From Balanoglossus misakiensis (taxonomy: Eukaryota > Hemichordata): DNA of 64,000 nucleotides. A program made the translations under genes and the position numbers. Numbering within the stretch: the first letter of the stretch is position 1; each line of letters begins with the position of its first letter. Of this stretch, positions 54,401 to 64,000 are shown one piece after another. A model generated the notes under the pieces. The model had not been told where the DNA came from. It saw nothing but the letters and a program-made list of their open reading frames with translations, and made no database searches. The stretch is taken from NCBI GenBank assembly GCA_040954595.2, contig CM082577.2, positions 16,740,001-16,804,000 of the forward strand, in the 5' to 3' direction.

Positions 54401-55102
54401 AAACCAACATACTGTAAGTAAAATTGAAAACAGCAATTTGCTTGTTTATTTCAAAGGCTACACAAAATAATGGATTATCTCTTCCCTTTCCCTTTTTAGT
54501 GATGGAAAATCAATCATATTATTCCCCTTTAACTGCAAAAACATATCCTGTCAACATAAACAATAATCGACCGCTTTCATGACCCTGGGTGACCTAAGTT
54601 ACATCATTTTTTTGTTGGCATGGCATCATACATTCAATGTTACAAACTGTTTGCCCTAGGACAAGTGACAGCCCACAAATTCAATATTATGCTTGACTGT
54701 TCCAGTTTTAAACTCATACCAACAAAATGCCAGGATGTAAAGGTCACCTAGGGGTCTGATGTCATGTAAGTGGCCTTCTAGGTACTTACCTGAACATTTC
54801 AAAATGACAAACCATTGTCTGTAATGCCTTGTTTTTTTTCTATGTTTTACTTTTTTCTCGTACAGCACAGATAGTTGCATGTGTAAATAATTATTGTTTA
54901 ATGTGGTTTATTTTCTTTGTAAATTGTAGTGTATGTACAGAAACTGATGAAGTCCCTTATGGATGGCTATCTAACATGTCCAAGAAACATGAAAGCTTGC
55001 AGTGAACGGCTACGGGATGATCTTCCTGGACCCCTTTCAGCTACAAAGGACCATCCAGACAAGACAGAGGCCATTAATGCATTTGTGGGCCGCTTTAATT
55101 AA
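51449..55102 (+). CDS. Five-exon transposase-like gene (family common in invertebrates and fish), intact
   Basis: Exons 51449-51635, 52134-52385, 53934-54105, 54265-54413 and 54930-55102 join in one frame of 310 codons. Lengths 187, 252, 172, 149 and 173 bp and phases 1, 1, 2, 1 match at every junction, and all introns are GT-AG. The reading has FITDRHRQNAKWLREQ, HYYDVWHVAKGIRRKL, INHMYWSAASTPDN, YQTSGLEAFHSLIL, AFSNLGMQSRLILAGLHFNE and FPKFKKGGYTVRVVKT. I know this as a multi-copy 'uncharacterized' family of transposase type. D in TDRH, D in YYDVWH and E in LEAFHS are candidate DDE residues (inference). The first exon opens at an acceptor, so N-terminal exons are missing or lie elsewhere. 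AATAAA is at 55646. No lesion was seen. Confidence 0.72.
52558..52671. mobile_element. Near-perfect palindrome (~114 bp) in an intron
   Basis: agcaataacccccgcc and ggtatacac, gatttgggtacaattc on the left return inverted on the right (gcgaattgtacccaaatc, gtgtatacccg, gaggcgggggttattgct). The loop is only about 10 bp. It would form a cruciform or hairpin. It looks like a tiny foldback element. A similar design with a different sequence is at 61257-61390. Confidence 0.85.
52672..53104 (+). other. Intronic sequence with small ORF
   Basis: Flanked by tattatattatatc on the left and its approximate inverse gatataatataattg on the right, so it may be a further small element next to the palindrome. 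The 74-codon frame (52765-52989, beginning MATTNVNTSGRDRA, with a favourable caacATGG context) has no recognisable motif and is probably chance. Confidence 0.3.
53108..53888. mobile_element. MITE (781 bp), PIF/Harbinger-like, G/C-tract core
   Basis: Terminal inverted repeat GGCTGCATTCACAAACAC..., about 30 bp, on both ends, flanked by TTA on each side (3-bp duplication, as in PIF/Harbinger). The interior has long C and G runs and the phrase gggagggggtgtccc twice. It lies in an intron with its right end 45 bp before the splice acceptor of the exon at 53934. No ORF, so non-autonomous. Confidence 0.75.
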
Positions 55103-55669
55103 TAGAGTTGTGTAAGGCCAGACATGCTATTACCACTGTAATTTTATTGTTGTTCATACATCGGGAAATTTGTAGCGATGAAGTAACGGGCTCTGATGAG
55201 AACAGTGATCCACGGAGATACGTATCTGATTCACGTTCATTTATTGCCGAGAATTACTATAGTACATCAAATACGCCCAGTAAAGTACGTGAGGAAGGGA
55301 ATAAGCTCAGTAGCCTGAGGTACTCCCATCTCCTGTTAGATTCTACTCAAAACTTTGGAAACAAAGTTCTTATAATTAATTTTCTCAAGGCGTGGTTAAA
55401 GATGTAAATATGACAAATACAATGTGTTACAATTTCAAAGTCAGTTCGATGATGATTGACAACCAGAGCAGTCAGTTAAACACCAGCTCTCCCTATCTAC
55501 CGGGTACTTCAAATACAAAAAATCAAATGCTACCAAACATTGACATTCCCGAGCTCTGGATTAATTGACCTTTAAAATCATATTTGACCTTTATACAGAT
55601 CGTATGCTTTTTGATTCTCTAGTCATTTGTACTTTTTTCCATGTAAATAAACAAATTTGAAAAGGTTTT

Positions 55670-57027
55670 CTGCTTTTTCTTTCATTCCGGAATTAGTACT
55701 GGAATACTTGTGTGGCGTTGAAAGTTGGAAGAAATCCTCCTCAAGAAAATATACCCCCCTCTGCAAGAAATAGACAGAATCTGGTCAGATTCAATTTTGC
55801 AATCTATGTACAAATCACAATCAAATACAATCTAAGCAAATTAGAATTAAGGAATTCTCGAGTTCTCTGCTCAGGTGGCAAAAATTACAAAACACAGTCA
55901 CTACAATATTTCATATTAATTGAAATTTTATTTTCTACAATTAGGGAATAAAACTTGCACAAATAATCAGACTTGCTTTGGCAGAAAAAAAACCTGAAAA
56001 TGTTTGTAATGTCCATCTGGGGAGGGGAAATGTTCCCTTATTTTAGACATGACACAAGCAGGTAAAGGCACACGTATATGTCGGCCAAGCCATCCCCAAC
56101 ACCACCTAACAAATTGCCGGTAAGCTGTATAGCATTCTCTCCTGCATGCAAAAAACAACAACAACAAAACATTAGATAATGCAACCATTTAGTTTGCACT
56201 GTCTCTGCTGGAGCTGTCAGATTTTGCATTTTTTACCAACAATAACATGCTTCAATCCTCTCCCCAACCCTTTACCCATTAAAGGCCACATTTCCTGTAT
56301 TAATTTTTTGCATGAATTTGTCATCTATTGGCGACAGAATGCTTGAATAAGAAACATTGGGGTTCTCGCAGCAATTTTAAATTCACACCCATTTTCTTGG
56401 GCTTGCCACATGACAGGTGGCCTGTTTTAATCAAGCACCTTTTTGAATTGCAATGTACAGTCGCAATAAATTTTTGATAAGACATACATATAGATAAATC
56501 AGTGTAAGGGCGGTACCCAGGTTCCCCTTGGTATATTATTACAGTCATATTATTGGATAGCAGAAGTGTTACCAGGGTTCCCAAGTCATTTACCAGTGTT
56601 CCCTGGCCTTCGCAAAAACACTGGATTAATGCAAGTTTGGAAGAACAGTCATGAAAAATGTGCCATTAAGCTTTCAGTAGGGTGATGATATTTAATTAGT
56701 TACACCACATGTTTCATGTTGTTCCCCAATCCTGCTCTATAAACAGAAACTAATGTAGAAGTTAGACAATGAGCAAACTGAATGAAAACATCCACAACAG
56801 ACTTACTCGTGTTGTTTGTACTGCTTTAATTTCCCATATTCTTGTTTGTAATGGTAGTACGCAGTTTCCAGAACCCATCTGTCAAGGCAGACTAGAGAAA
56901 CCGGGGTGGAGTGTTATGCAGACTGATTTTTTTTGGTGGACATGCAAAAATCTATGCCCCCCCCCCCCCTGTAAAAACTCCACCCCATGGAAGTATTTTC
57001 TGAACAATCCCTTAGCAGACAGTGGCC
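55670..57027. other. No gene seen
   Basis: Downstream of the polyadenylation signal at 55646 I see only short open frames on both strands without motif or splice support. Confidence 0.4.
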
Positions 57028-57701
57028 TAAGGGACCGTTCAGTTTTTATGGCCGGGGGTGGGCCGGCAAGTTTGTGTCATCGGTTTTCAAAATCAGGCCG
57101 ACCCCCCCCCCCCCCCCTTCACCCAGGACCAAAAAATGACGACCCTCCTCTTTGACAGGCCCAAAAATATGATAACCCCCCCCCCCACACACACACACCA
57201 AAAACATTCACCATCCTGATCCTATGTACACTGTATGCAATAAAGGGAATGAGGCTCCTAACACCTCAATTGTAAATTTCTGAAAGTAATTGAAGTATAT
57301 AATAGTATATCGTTGCAATAAAGAAATCTATGAATAAATTAAAATGACAAGTCAATACAATAGTTGCTAGAATTGGTAAAACAAGAAAAGTGGCGGGTGT
57401 GGGGGGGGGGTGTCTCCCTCTTCAAACTTGATAAACCAGCCAATAAATGAAATGTGGCAAACAATGGAGGGGGTGGGTGTGGGGTGTCCCCCTCCCACAT
57501 TAGAAAATTGTGTAAAATAAAGGGCGTGAAACTGCAATTTTGTAGACTCAAAAGCAAAAGTTTGGTGACAAAAGTATGTGACCCCCCCTAAAAGTTTTTT
57601 TTAAAAAGATGACCCCCCCCCCCTTTTTGACTTCAAGTGACCCCGCCCCCCCCCCCTGGATTTTGCCGCCCCCCATCCGTAAAATACTGAACGGTCCCTA
57701 A
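57028..57701. mobile_element. MITE (~670 bp), PIF/Harbinger-like, related core
   Basis: Ends GGGACCGTTCAGT and ACTGAACGGTCCC are inverted repeats flanked by TAA on both sides (57028-57030 and 57699-57701). The interior shares gggagg/ggtgtccccctcccac and 'aaagggcgtgaaactgca' with the MITE at 53108, although the terminal repeats differ. Long poly-C tracts. Confidence 0.75.
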
Positions 57702-58040
57702 TATACACGCCACATCATATGCATCACTACAATAAAACAGGTCATCCGCGAACGAGGCTGTAAGGCGTGGCTTCCTGACCAGTATGCAAAATCGATCAGA
57801 TACAAATGGCTTCTCGGTAATGAAGACACGTCGTGTACAGACCTCGTCGACTTTCCTGTTCTGTTTTTATATTTACTGTAAAGGATGGTTTTGGTGTGAT
57901 AGTCATGACAGACACTATTCATTAGCGCTATGTCTTAATTCGCCTCATCATCGATGGAAGCAACGACATAATCCTCTCGCACGTGCTCGCTCGACTACAT
58001 GCAGTCTCGTATTTTCCGGAGAGCAAGGTCGACCTTGCAA

Positions 58041-58203
58041 CATGGCGGGCGAAGTTGTAGCAAAACTATTGGCATTTCTCCACTGTAGGACACGTGTACT
58101 CTGGGCACCGTACTCCTCACGGGATCTGATTCACTCAGATCAGTACACGTCCTCTGGTGTTAATGCCACATCAGTTTTGGAGCGCATAGCTGGGGTGAAA
58201 TGA
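58041..58203 (+). other. Small ORF with start-codon context, weak
   Basis: The ATG at 58041 in caacATGGCGG starts MAGEVVAKLLAFLHCRTRVL and runs to TGA at 58201-58203 (53 codons). The context resembles a first exon and an 'atcag|tac' point lies inside, but no partner exon was found and no motif is recognised. Confidence 0.2.
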
Positions 58204-58385
58204 CAGTTTATTATCAGTCAGTACACAGCATGACATTTTCCTGGGCTGTGCATGAGTTCTTTTATAAGCTTTAGGCCGCCGCCAATCTCAGCGAAAGAGG
58301 CACAATACAGAGCTAGGCTTCGGCATGGCATACTATTATTAGTTATAGTACAGTTGAGCATGATATTTTGTTAAATTAAGAGCTA

Positions 58386-58760
58386 TATATCCACATGTAG
58401 AATAACAAATGTTGTCTCTTATCAAATATAATTAATGGAAAAAAGGGCAGCGAGAGAGAGACTTTGTCCCACACAAGACACTGTTCATATTATTCTACAT
58501 GTGGATATATAGTGAATTAATGTTCAACCACACAAGCTGGCTTGTAGACTCAAGAGTTAAAAACGCGCCAAAATGAATAATCGGTGTTTACCATTCATTT
58601 TATTTTGGTAAGATTTTACTCTCAAATCCTACAAATGGGATGAAAGTTGTGTGTGGTCGAATGTTGATTCACTATACATCCACATGTAGAATAACATAAA
58701 CAATGTCTTGCATCAAACATAAATAATGGAAAAAAGGCAGCGTGAGAGAAACTTTGTCCC
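58386..58760. repeat. Duplicated and inverted ~85-bp repeat
   Basis: tccacatgtagaataaca, then a 'ggaaaaaagg' and 'gcagcg-gagag' block ending gactttgtccc, occurs at about 58391-58471 and again at about 58678-58760. Between them an inverted copy of the first part (attctacatgtggatatata) lies at about 58492-58511. It looks like two copies of a small element in head-to-head remnants. Confidence 0.7.
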
Positions 58761-59140
58761 TTTAATGCCCCATGAACTGCAACTTGCTAAACAAATTTAA
58801 GCTTTACATAATGTCGGATATGCTCTTAATTCTGTTACCAGATCACTGCATTATTCATAACATCTGCATAATGACAGGTGATGACACTTAATAGCTTCAT
58901 TGACATGGATCAAGTTCAAGATGAAATAGATATTTAAAACTGAGTGCGAATTGGAGAGACTAGTTCAATTGTTCACCTAATTGCAGTTACAGTAATGAAA
59001 CATCTTGGGAATTCAGGGTTAATAACTAAATTAGTTATTTTTATTGCACAAAGAATTATATTGTATGGAATGGTAGTTGCAGTATTTAAACCCATTCTGA
59101 TAAAATGTGAGTGGAACTGTGTCATTGTGGTATATTTATT

Positions 59141-59240
59141 AGGTCCCATTGGTATAGGCATATATACCATGGGACCTTATGGGATCTTTTGCGTCTGTAT
59201 GTATGTATGTATGTATGTATGGATGGATGGATGTATGTCT
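59141..59240. repeat. Imperfect palindrome followed by (TATG)n/(GATG)n
   Basis: ggtcccattggta and its inverse taccatgggacc surround 'taggcatata' at about 59141-59176, followed within 20 bp by a GTAT/GGAT tetranucleotide run (59196-59235). Confidence 0.7.
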
Positions 59241-59809
59241 GTATGTCCGTCCACATCAATAACTTGAAAACCACTGCGCGTATCACCTCAATATTTGGTG
59301 TGTAGGTGCAGGCTGGGCTGTAGATGGGAGTTTGTCCAAACGAAGTTGCCAGGCCTAAAAATATGCTAATTAGCTGGAAAAATGTGAAATTTATCAAAAC
59401 TCTGAACGTCAACAACTACTCGTCAGATTGCTTTAAAAATTGGTATGCATGTACCATATGTCAACCTCACATCGACCTGTAAGTGTTAAGTTAATATCAT
59501 CGATGTTTTATTTTTTATGAATTTTTTAGTCTTTTTATTAAATTTATATATATATCATGTGTCATCAGATCTTCAAATGTGACGAAAACTGTGTGTTTTT
59601 AGTGTTTTCTAAAAATGACCTTTTTTGGGTTAAAAAGTGCCAAAATGGCAATTTTGTCTTGGGTGGGGTCAATAAGACTGACTTTTTGGGAATCAGCACC
59701 ATTTTTTACATAGAATGGACTTCACAAACCTTCCTTACCAATTTTTTTATTTAAACGCACCTATCTCCTAGGGTAATAACTTGTCATCATAGTCACTAAT
59801 TGGTGAGGG

Positions 59810-60140
59810 TACTTGGAAGTATGACGTAATGATGACGTAATTGATTATTATATCAATTTTTTGCAATAATTAGATACTTTACTCAATCAGCTTTCTGTTG
59901 ATACCAAACACATCACATTTTTCATCAGTTTTCATCAGTACAATTGCACAGAGACACATTTATAGGTGAACAGAACACCATTTTCGTAAGGGTATTTTGA
60001 CTTATGACGTCACTATGATGTCATTATTTGTCATATCACTTTTATTTTGTAATTAATGGAAAGCTTATTAAGCTTTCTTTTGATACCAAATACATCCCTG
60101 TTGTTCGAGGTATACGTTCAGAGAGACAGCATTTTACAAG
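59810..60140. repeat. Diverged tandem duplication (~175 bp unit)
   Basis: Two adjacent blocks share the order 'tatgacgt-a-atgatg', 'tatatcaattttt'/'catatcactttta' and 'gctttctgttgataccaaac'/'gctttcttttgataccaaat'. The first is at about 59818-59915 and the second at about 60000-60098. Confidence 0.55.
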
Positions 60141-60312
60141 ACTAATTTACCCCCCTACGTCAATTTATACGCACTTTTAGGCTTTCCTACATACGTTACC
60201 CAATATAATTTAGAAGCCAATAACTCGAAAACGCCCCGGTGCCCAGATGGCAAACAAAGTGAATTTTACTCAGTATATGATAGGCTTTCAGAAAAACATT
60301 GTCTCGAAAATT

Positions 60313-60315
60313 CCC

Positions 60316-60348
<33 letters not shown>
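60313..60348. repeat. Poly-G run (~36 nt)
   Basis: About 36 uninterrupted G after ttccccc. It could form G-quadruplex structures. Its exact length is likely unreliable in any assembly. Confidence 0.9.
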
Positions 60349-60533
60349 AGGTAAACCCCTACTGGCTCATGGTCTACTAGTTCTACATAGACATGCTTGA
60401 TGCACTAATGCAAACGGCAGAAATAAAAAGGACTCGGACTAACAACGAGTAGAAATAGTGTCAAAACGCAGACACCTTGGTGGGGTGGATATGGACAAGA
60501 CCAAAACACGATGTATGTTTAAACTTACAAAAA

Positions 60534-60862
60534 TCATACGATCCGGTCTTCCTTTGTTGGTGCATAGATTATCACCGCCGCATGTCGATTTTCCCTCAAT
60601 GACTTCTGTTCTGCGTCCAGACTATCAAGTTTTTGTGACAACTCTTCTTTCGCTTTGTCTGGTGTTGAAACAAACTTATGCACACGGTTGACGGCGTTCT
60701 GTGACTGCCAGCGGTGCTGGTGTTTCTATGTACCGGAGGTGGACGTCGTAAAACGTCGTAAAACAACCAGCGTTTTGCGACATAAAGTGGCCGCAGAAGT
60801 GCTACCCAGATCTTTCATCAAACTTTTGAAAGCATTTGCTTTTAAAAACGGGTGGTCCAAAT
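60534..60862 (-). pseudogene. Unrecognised coding relic (minus strand)
   Basis: The minus-strand reading DHPFLKANAFKSLMKDLGST, TLCRKTLVVLRRFTTSTSGT, a TAG, then HRWQSQNAVNRVHKFVSTPD, KEELSQKLDSLDAEQKSL and AAVIIYAPTKEDRIV ends at TGA 60534-60536. It is protein-like throughout in one frame except for that TAG near 60737. A gtaagt lies just after the stop. The family is not recognised; it may be a LINE ORF1 or transposon fragment. Confidence 0.45.
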
Positions 60863-60869
60863 AATCCTA

Positions 60870-62115
60870 ATAATTAGCATGAATATACGTACATATACAT
60901 GGATGTATACTGTAGGCACACTATTCGGTAGAAAATAACTACAATTATTATACATCTAGTGCCGAGAACAATAGATTTTGGCGTGCAATAAAAAGCCGTA
61001 CGGAACGGTACGTACGGAACGCGCGTTAAATAAGTTTTAGGTTTCAAGGCGCCCCAACTCACCGTGTACAGGTATGCGTTGTTATGCGGACGGTTTCAAG
61101 GTGCCCCCACTCCAACGCACGCGCACGTACGTAAACAAAAGAGAAAGATGGCTGCTCACTGAGCGGTTTTCGATCGATTGTATCGGCATTTTGGGCGTTT
61201 TGAAAGCCAAGTAACATGCAAAACAAGAACTATCGGAGATGTAAGATGTATAATAATAAGGTTATTACGAAAATACCACAAAGTATGCACTCGGACATTA
61301 GCGCAGCGCATCGCCCTCCGCTACGCGTCGGGCGATACTCAGCGCTAATGTCCTCGTGCATACTTTGCGGTATTTTCGTAATAACCTCATAATACGTAGA
61401 TCTGCGGAACGTATATGTAAGAGAACGTGTACATGATGTATACTTCACGTATTTGTACACATATCTGGCAGCTTGCATTTGTTACGTAAATGCACGTATA
61501 TGAAACGTATATGTCAAATGTACAAACTTAGTAGTTTTACGTATATTGTCGTATATCAATCATTTTGCCCAGTGTATGTTTTTTTAATGTGTTGCTTCTA
61601 TATATGTGTGTGTGTGTGTGTGTAATGCAATGTTATAAACGTTGGTTTTCTAGGGTTTAGATGTAAGGTCAAGAACAGATTTACTGCACAGCATAAAATA
61701 CTAAAAAATTGCCAACGTTAAAAATATGTAAATATAACTAATTGTAAACTAACAGTAGAATAAAATACATTACTTTTAGATATTTTCTGTTTTTTACGTG
61801 GCTCATTACAGAATATTTTAGTCAACAAACAGCAACAGTTAATATTATTAGTTAAAATCCTGAAAAACTGACATAAAACACTATATCAACTTTATGTTAC
61901 CCAAATCAATCTTTTGACACTCATATAAATTTAAAAAACAATATTTGATAGGACTATCCCAAAAGTTTTATATCTGGAATATCAATTAAATTTTATTTAC
62001 TTATCACTATGTAAAACAGCCTTATACATTTTATTTAACAGATTTCAGTTCATCTTAAACATTAAAATTGGGCAGTACAACTCTTAGCATTGGCATGAAT
62101 TAAAGATCCATTGAA
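60870..62115. other. No gene seen, apart from palindrome and (TG)n
   Basis: Contains the palindrome above, many 'acgtatatg' words at 61390-61560 (degenerate local repeat) and a short (TG)n at 61604-61622. Nothing coding is supportable. Confidence 0.4.
61257..61390. mobile_element. Palindrome (~134 bp), foldback
   Basis: aggttattacgaaaatacc, aaagtatgcac, ggacattagcgc and a gcatcgccc block return inverted around a short 'ctccgctacgcgtc' centre. A few mismatches only. Same design as the palindrome at 52558-52671 but without sequence identity. Confidence 0.85.
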
Positions 62116-63799
62116 TTATTTGTAATAAACAGATTTGAAAAGATTTGAAAAACTACTTGTTGGCAAATATATCAAGTAGTCTGTCCATTCGTTACATTTT
62201 TTCATCATGCATTCTTTTTGATTCTCGCTCTCTTTCTCTTTTGCCTTTTGTTGCTGTTCTTGATAAGTACCAAGGCATGTCATGAGTTGGGAAACATTGG
62301 ATCTTTTACTTCTCCCTAATGGAGTGGCATCAGATTTAGCTCTTTTGGGGGGCTGTACGATGGGTTCCTGTGTATCATCAGAGGATGACTCTAAAATAAA
62401 ATGTGGTCATGTGCTAACACTATTTCTGTAGAGATTATTGAACTCATCATAAAACAAACAAGTTTTTGCTGAGTTGCCAGTTTTTGAATTGTGGTCCACC
62501 TTTGCTTTATATTCGCACTTCAGGGATTTCCACTTGTTAGAACATTGTTCTTGAGTGAAATGGAATCCCTTTTGGCCCAGATGGTTTTATGAGCCTATAG
62601 ATAAAAAAGAGAGTCTATTGTGCAAATAAAACCTACATTTTTGTCTTGTTCAATTACTTTTCTTGTTGCACACACACCTCTCTTTAACAGATTTTAATTA
62701 TTAATGCTATTACCATTGAATTCGTGATCTCTGGCCATTCACATGTTGACCAGCAGTTGTGAAGCTGGTTTTGGCCATTTAGTAGGTGAAACATCATCCT
62801 TATCTGGGGCTCTACTCTGGCTGGGTGCTGACGGCAATTTTGTCTGAACTGTAGTGCTGGTACCAGTTTCACTTGCAACAGAGTTGGTGTCAGATTGTGC
62901 TTTGAGTTGTGATTTTTTATTAGATCTTCAGCAAAGCGAGGATCTGAAATGAAAAGCTCCATTAAATTCAAAATAGGTTACTTTATTATTTGAAAATAAA
63001 AGGTCAACAAAACCTGGAGGGAATGTTTAATTTCGTCCTGCGTGGCTAAATAGAAATGACATAATCCTTCAAACAAAACTAACATAATTTCCTGCACTCC
63101 AACACCCCCCCCCCCACCCCCCGGCCAAAAAAACAAACACACACAACAAAACAAGGGTTTTATTTTGCAATAAAAGATTAGAAGTTTAGTGTGTATTACC
63201 ATGGTTATCGAATTAGCCCCCTGCCCCCCCCCCCCCCCCAAAAAAAAGAAAGAAAAAAGATGAGCAATAAACAAAATCCAAACTCAGTAGAAAAGGACAG
63301 TTGGTTAACATTATTTCTGACCGTGACGTATTTATTGTTTTTAGTGTATAATTTTCAGTGCAGGATGTGAATTTTGTCCGATAGCGACGCCATCCGTGCC
63401 AGAGCGTTGTCTGCTTTTGTTTGTTTTTATATTTACAAAGACCTACGTTTTATTTCACTAAATTGTAAATGTGTGGTGTCAATCCAAAACAACTGACTTT
63501 GCGGTGATATACCGGTATTTTATGCAAAAGGCCTACCTGTATCAATTTTGTCAGCAGTTTCTTTGCCTGACAAAAAAGTGTATAAGTTTCCTTGGTAGCG
63601 ATATTTTGTTTCTAATTCAGCCGCAGAGGGCATTGACCTGTCAAGACAACAAATCGCAAAGTAGGTCAACATTGACAGTTGAAAGGTGAAAGATAATGTA
63701 ATTGAAAAATTTGGTTTGAAATGAAATTCGAATTATTTTAAGCTATTTTTTTGCAAACTGCACTTACGTTATGATTTTCGCGCTGCTGGTTTCCGCCAT
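62116..63799 (-). pseudogene. Myb/SANT-like DNA-binding protein, five exons, three lesions
   Basis: Minus-strand exons: 63768-63799 (ATG 63799, MAETSSAKII, donor gtaagt), 63537-63637, 62714-62943, 62421-62594 and 62116-62390, with GT-AG ends and agreeing phases. Exon 3 starts in frame (DPRFAEDLIK) but the protein-like reading continues one frame off after an A-run at about 62922 (SQLKAQSDTNSVASETG, SPTKWPKPASQLLVNM). A TGA follows at about 62743 and a TAA at the start of exon 4. Exon 4 holds the Myb_DNA-bind_4-type core: GFHFTQEQCSNKWKSLK, DHNSKTGNSAKT and FYDEFNNLYR. Exon 5 encodes a basic/glutamine-rich tail (QPPKRAKSD, TYQEQQQKAKEKE). Such proteins occur as host factors and as the second protein of Harbinger transposons. 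Likely a recently decayed copy. Confidence 0.65.
63100..63246. repeat. Poly-C/A tracts in Myb gene intron
   Basis: Two C-runs, 63105-63122 (with one A) and 63221-63238, followed by A-runs. They lie in the intron between exons 3 and 2 of the Myb-like gene. Confidence 0.85.
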
Positions 63800-64000
63800 T
63801 TTGTTCTCGTCTGCTCCCGTACAGGACTAGGGTCGTGTTCTTGTTCTAGGAACAGCGGTCGGCTACTTACGGAAACGCGCCGAACATACACGAGCCCATT
63901 CGGCAATTCCGGTTGTTCTCGGGTCAAGAACAGTGCACCCAAACGCACCCATGGTGTAAATATGAAATGCCGCTAAGTCCCTGTATTATTCCTATAGCAT

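Noticed and set aside
55108-55407. 99-codon frame after the plus-strand gene
   Set aside because: Lies in the 3' UTR before the AATAAA at 55646; no motif.
60313-60348. Poly-G run as a biological signal
   Set aside because: Homopolymer; length unreliable and no associated feature.

Overview
The window reads as nuclear DNA of an animal, most likely a marine invertebrate. The signs are spliced genes with GT-AG introns, several animal-type Ty3/gypsy and CR1/Jockey-like retrotransposons, abundant small DNA transposons with terminal inverted repeats, satellites, and long poly-C/poly-G and TG/GTAT microsatellites. No bacterial features, rRNA, tRNA or CRISPR were seen. Species cannot be fixed from sequence alone.

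Layout. 1-9 kb: satellites, a phase-consistent minus-strand spliced gene (2513-4816) that I do not recognise, two candidate exons (6187-6337, 7739-7895), a 5-copy ~180-bp satellite and a foldback MITE. 9.08-16.19 kb: a decayed plus-strand Ty3/gypsy element (Gypsy-1) whose RNase H is split by a ~1.17-kb foldback transposon; a 1.04-kb 3' LTR remains. 16.3-18.3 kb: a TTAA-flanked MITE and a broken DUF7869-like gene. 18.7-40.7 kb: a nest, in which one minus-strand LINE is cut by two LTR retrotransposons. Gypsy-2 (20557-28321, plus) is apparently intact with indistinguishable 664-bp LTRs. Gypsy-3 (29206-40465, minus) is 11.26 kb long with 295-bp LTRs.

Gypsy-3 is the most interesting object. Its Gag starts with a helix-hairpin-helix motif, its integrase ends in a PHD finger, and in the position where retroviruses carry env it has an uninterrupted ORF ending in a complete TatD-type metal-dependent nuclease domain. 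A strong splice donor just after the primer-binding site and a strong acceptor two bases before the ATG of this ORF suggest env-like subgenomic splicing. A candidate -1 slippery heptamer (CCCAAAC) lies in the correct phase just before the Gag stop.

40.7-50 kb: fragments of a Crypton-like recombinase, a PIF1 helicase and a RecQ-like helicase, all degenerate and on the same strand; a 43-bp satellite; a minus-strand WRKY/GCM1-type zinc-finger transposase fragment; a 4-copy ~188-bp satellite abutting a 5'-truncated LINE with one in-frame stop. 50-55.7 kb: a two-exon minus-strand gene start and, divergently, a five-exon plus-strand transposase-like gene (51449-55102) with every exon phase intact; one of its introns holds a palindrome and a 781-bp MITE. 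55.7-64 kb: mostly repeats (a second G/C-rich MITE, palindromes, satellites), a coding relic, and a five-exon minus-strand Myb/SANT-like gene carrying a frameshift and two stops (62116-63799).
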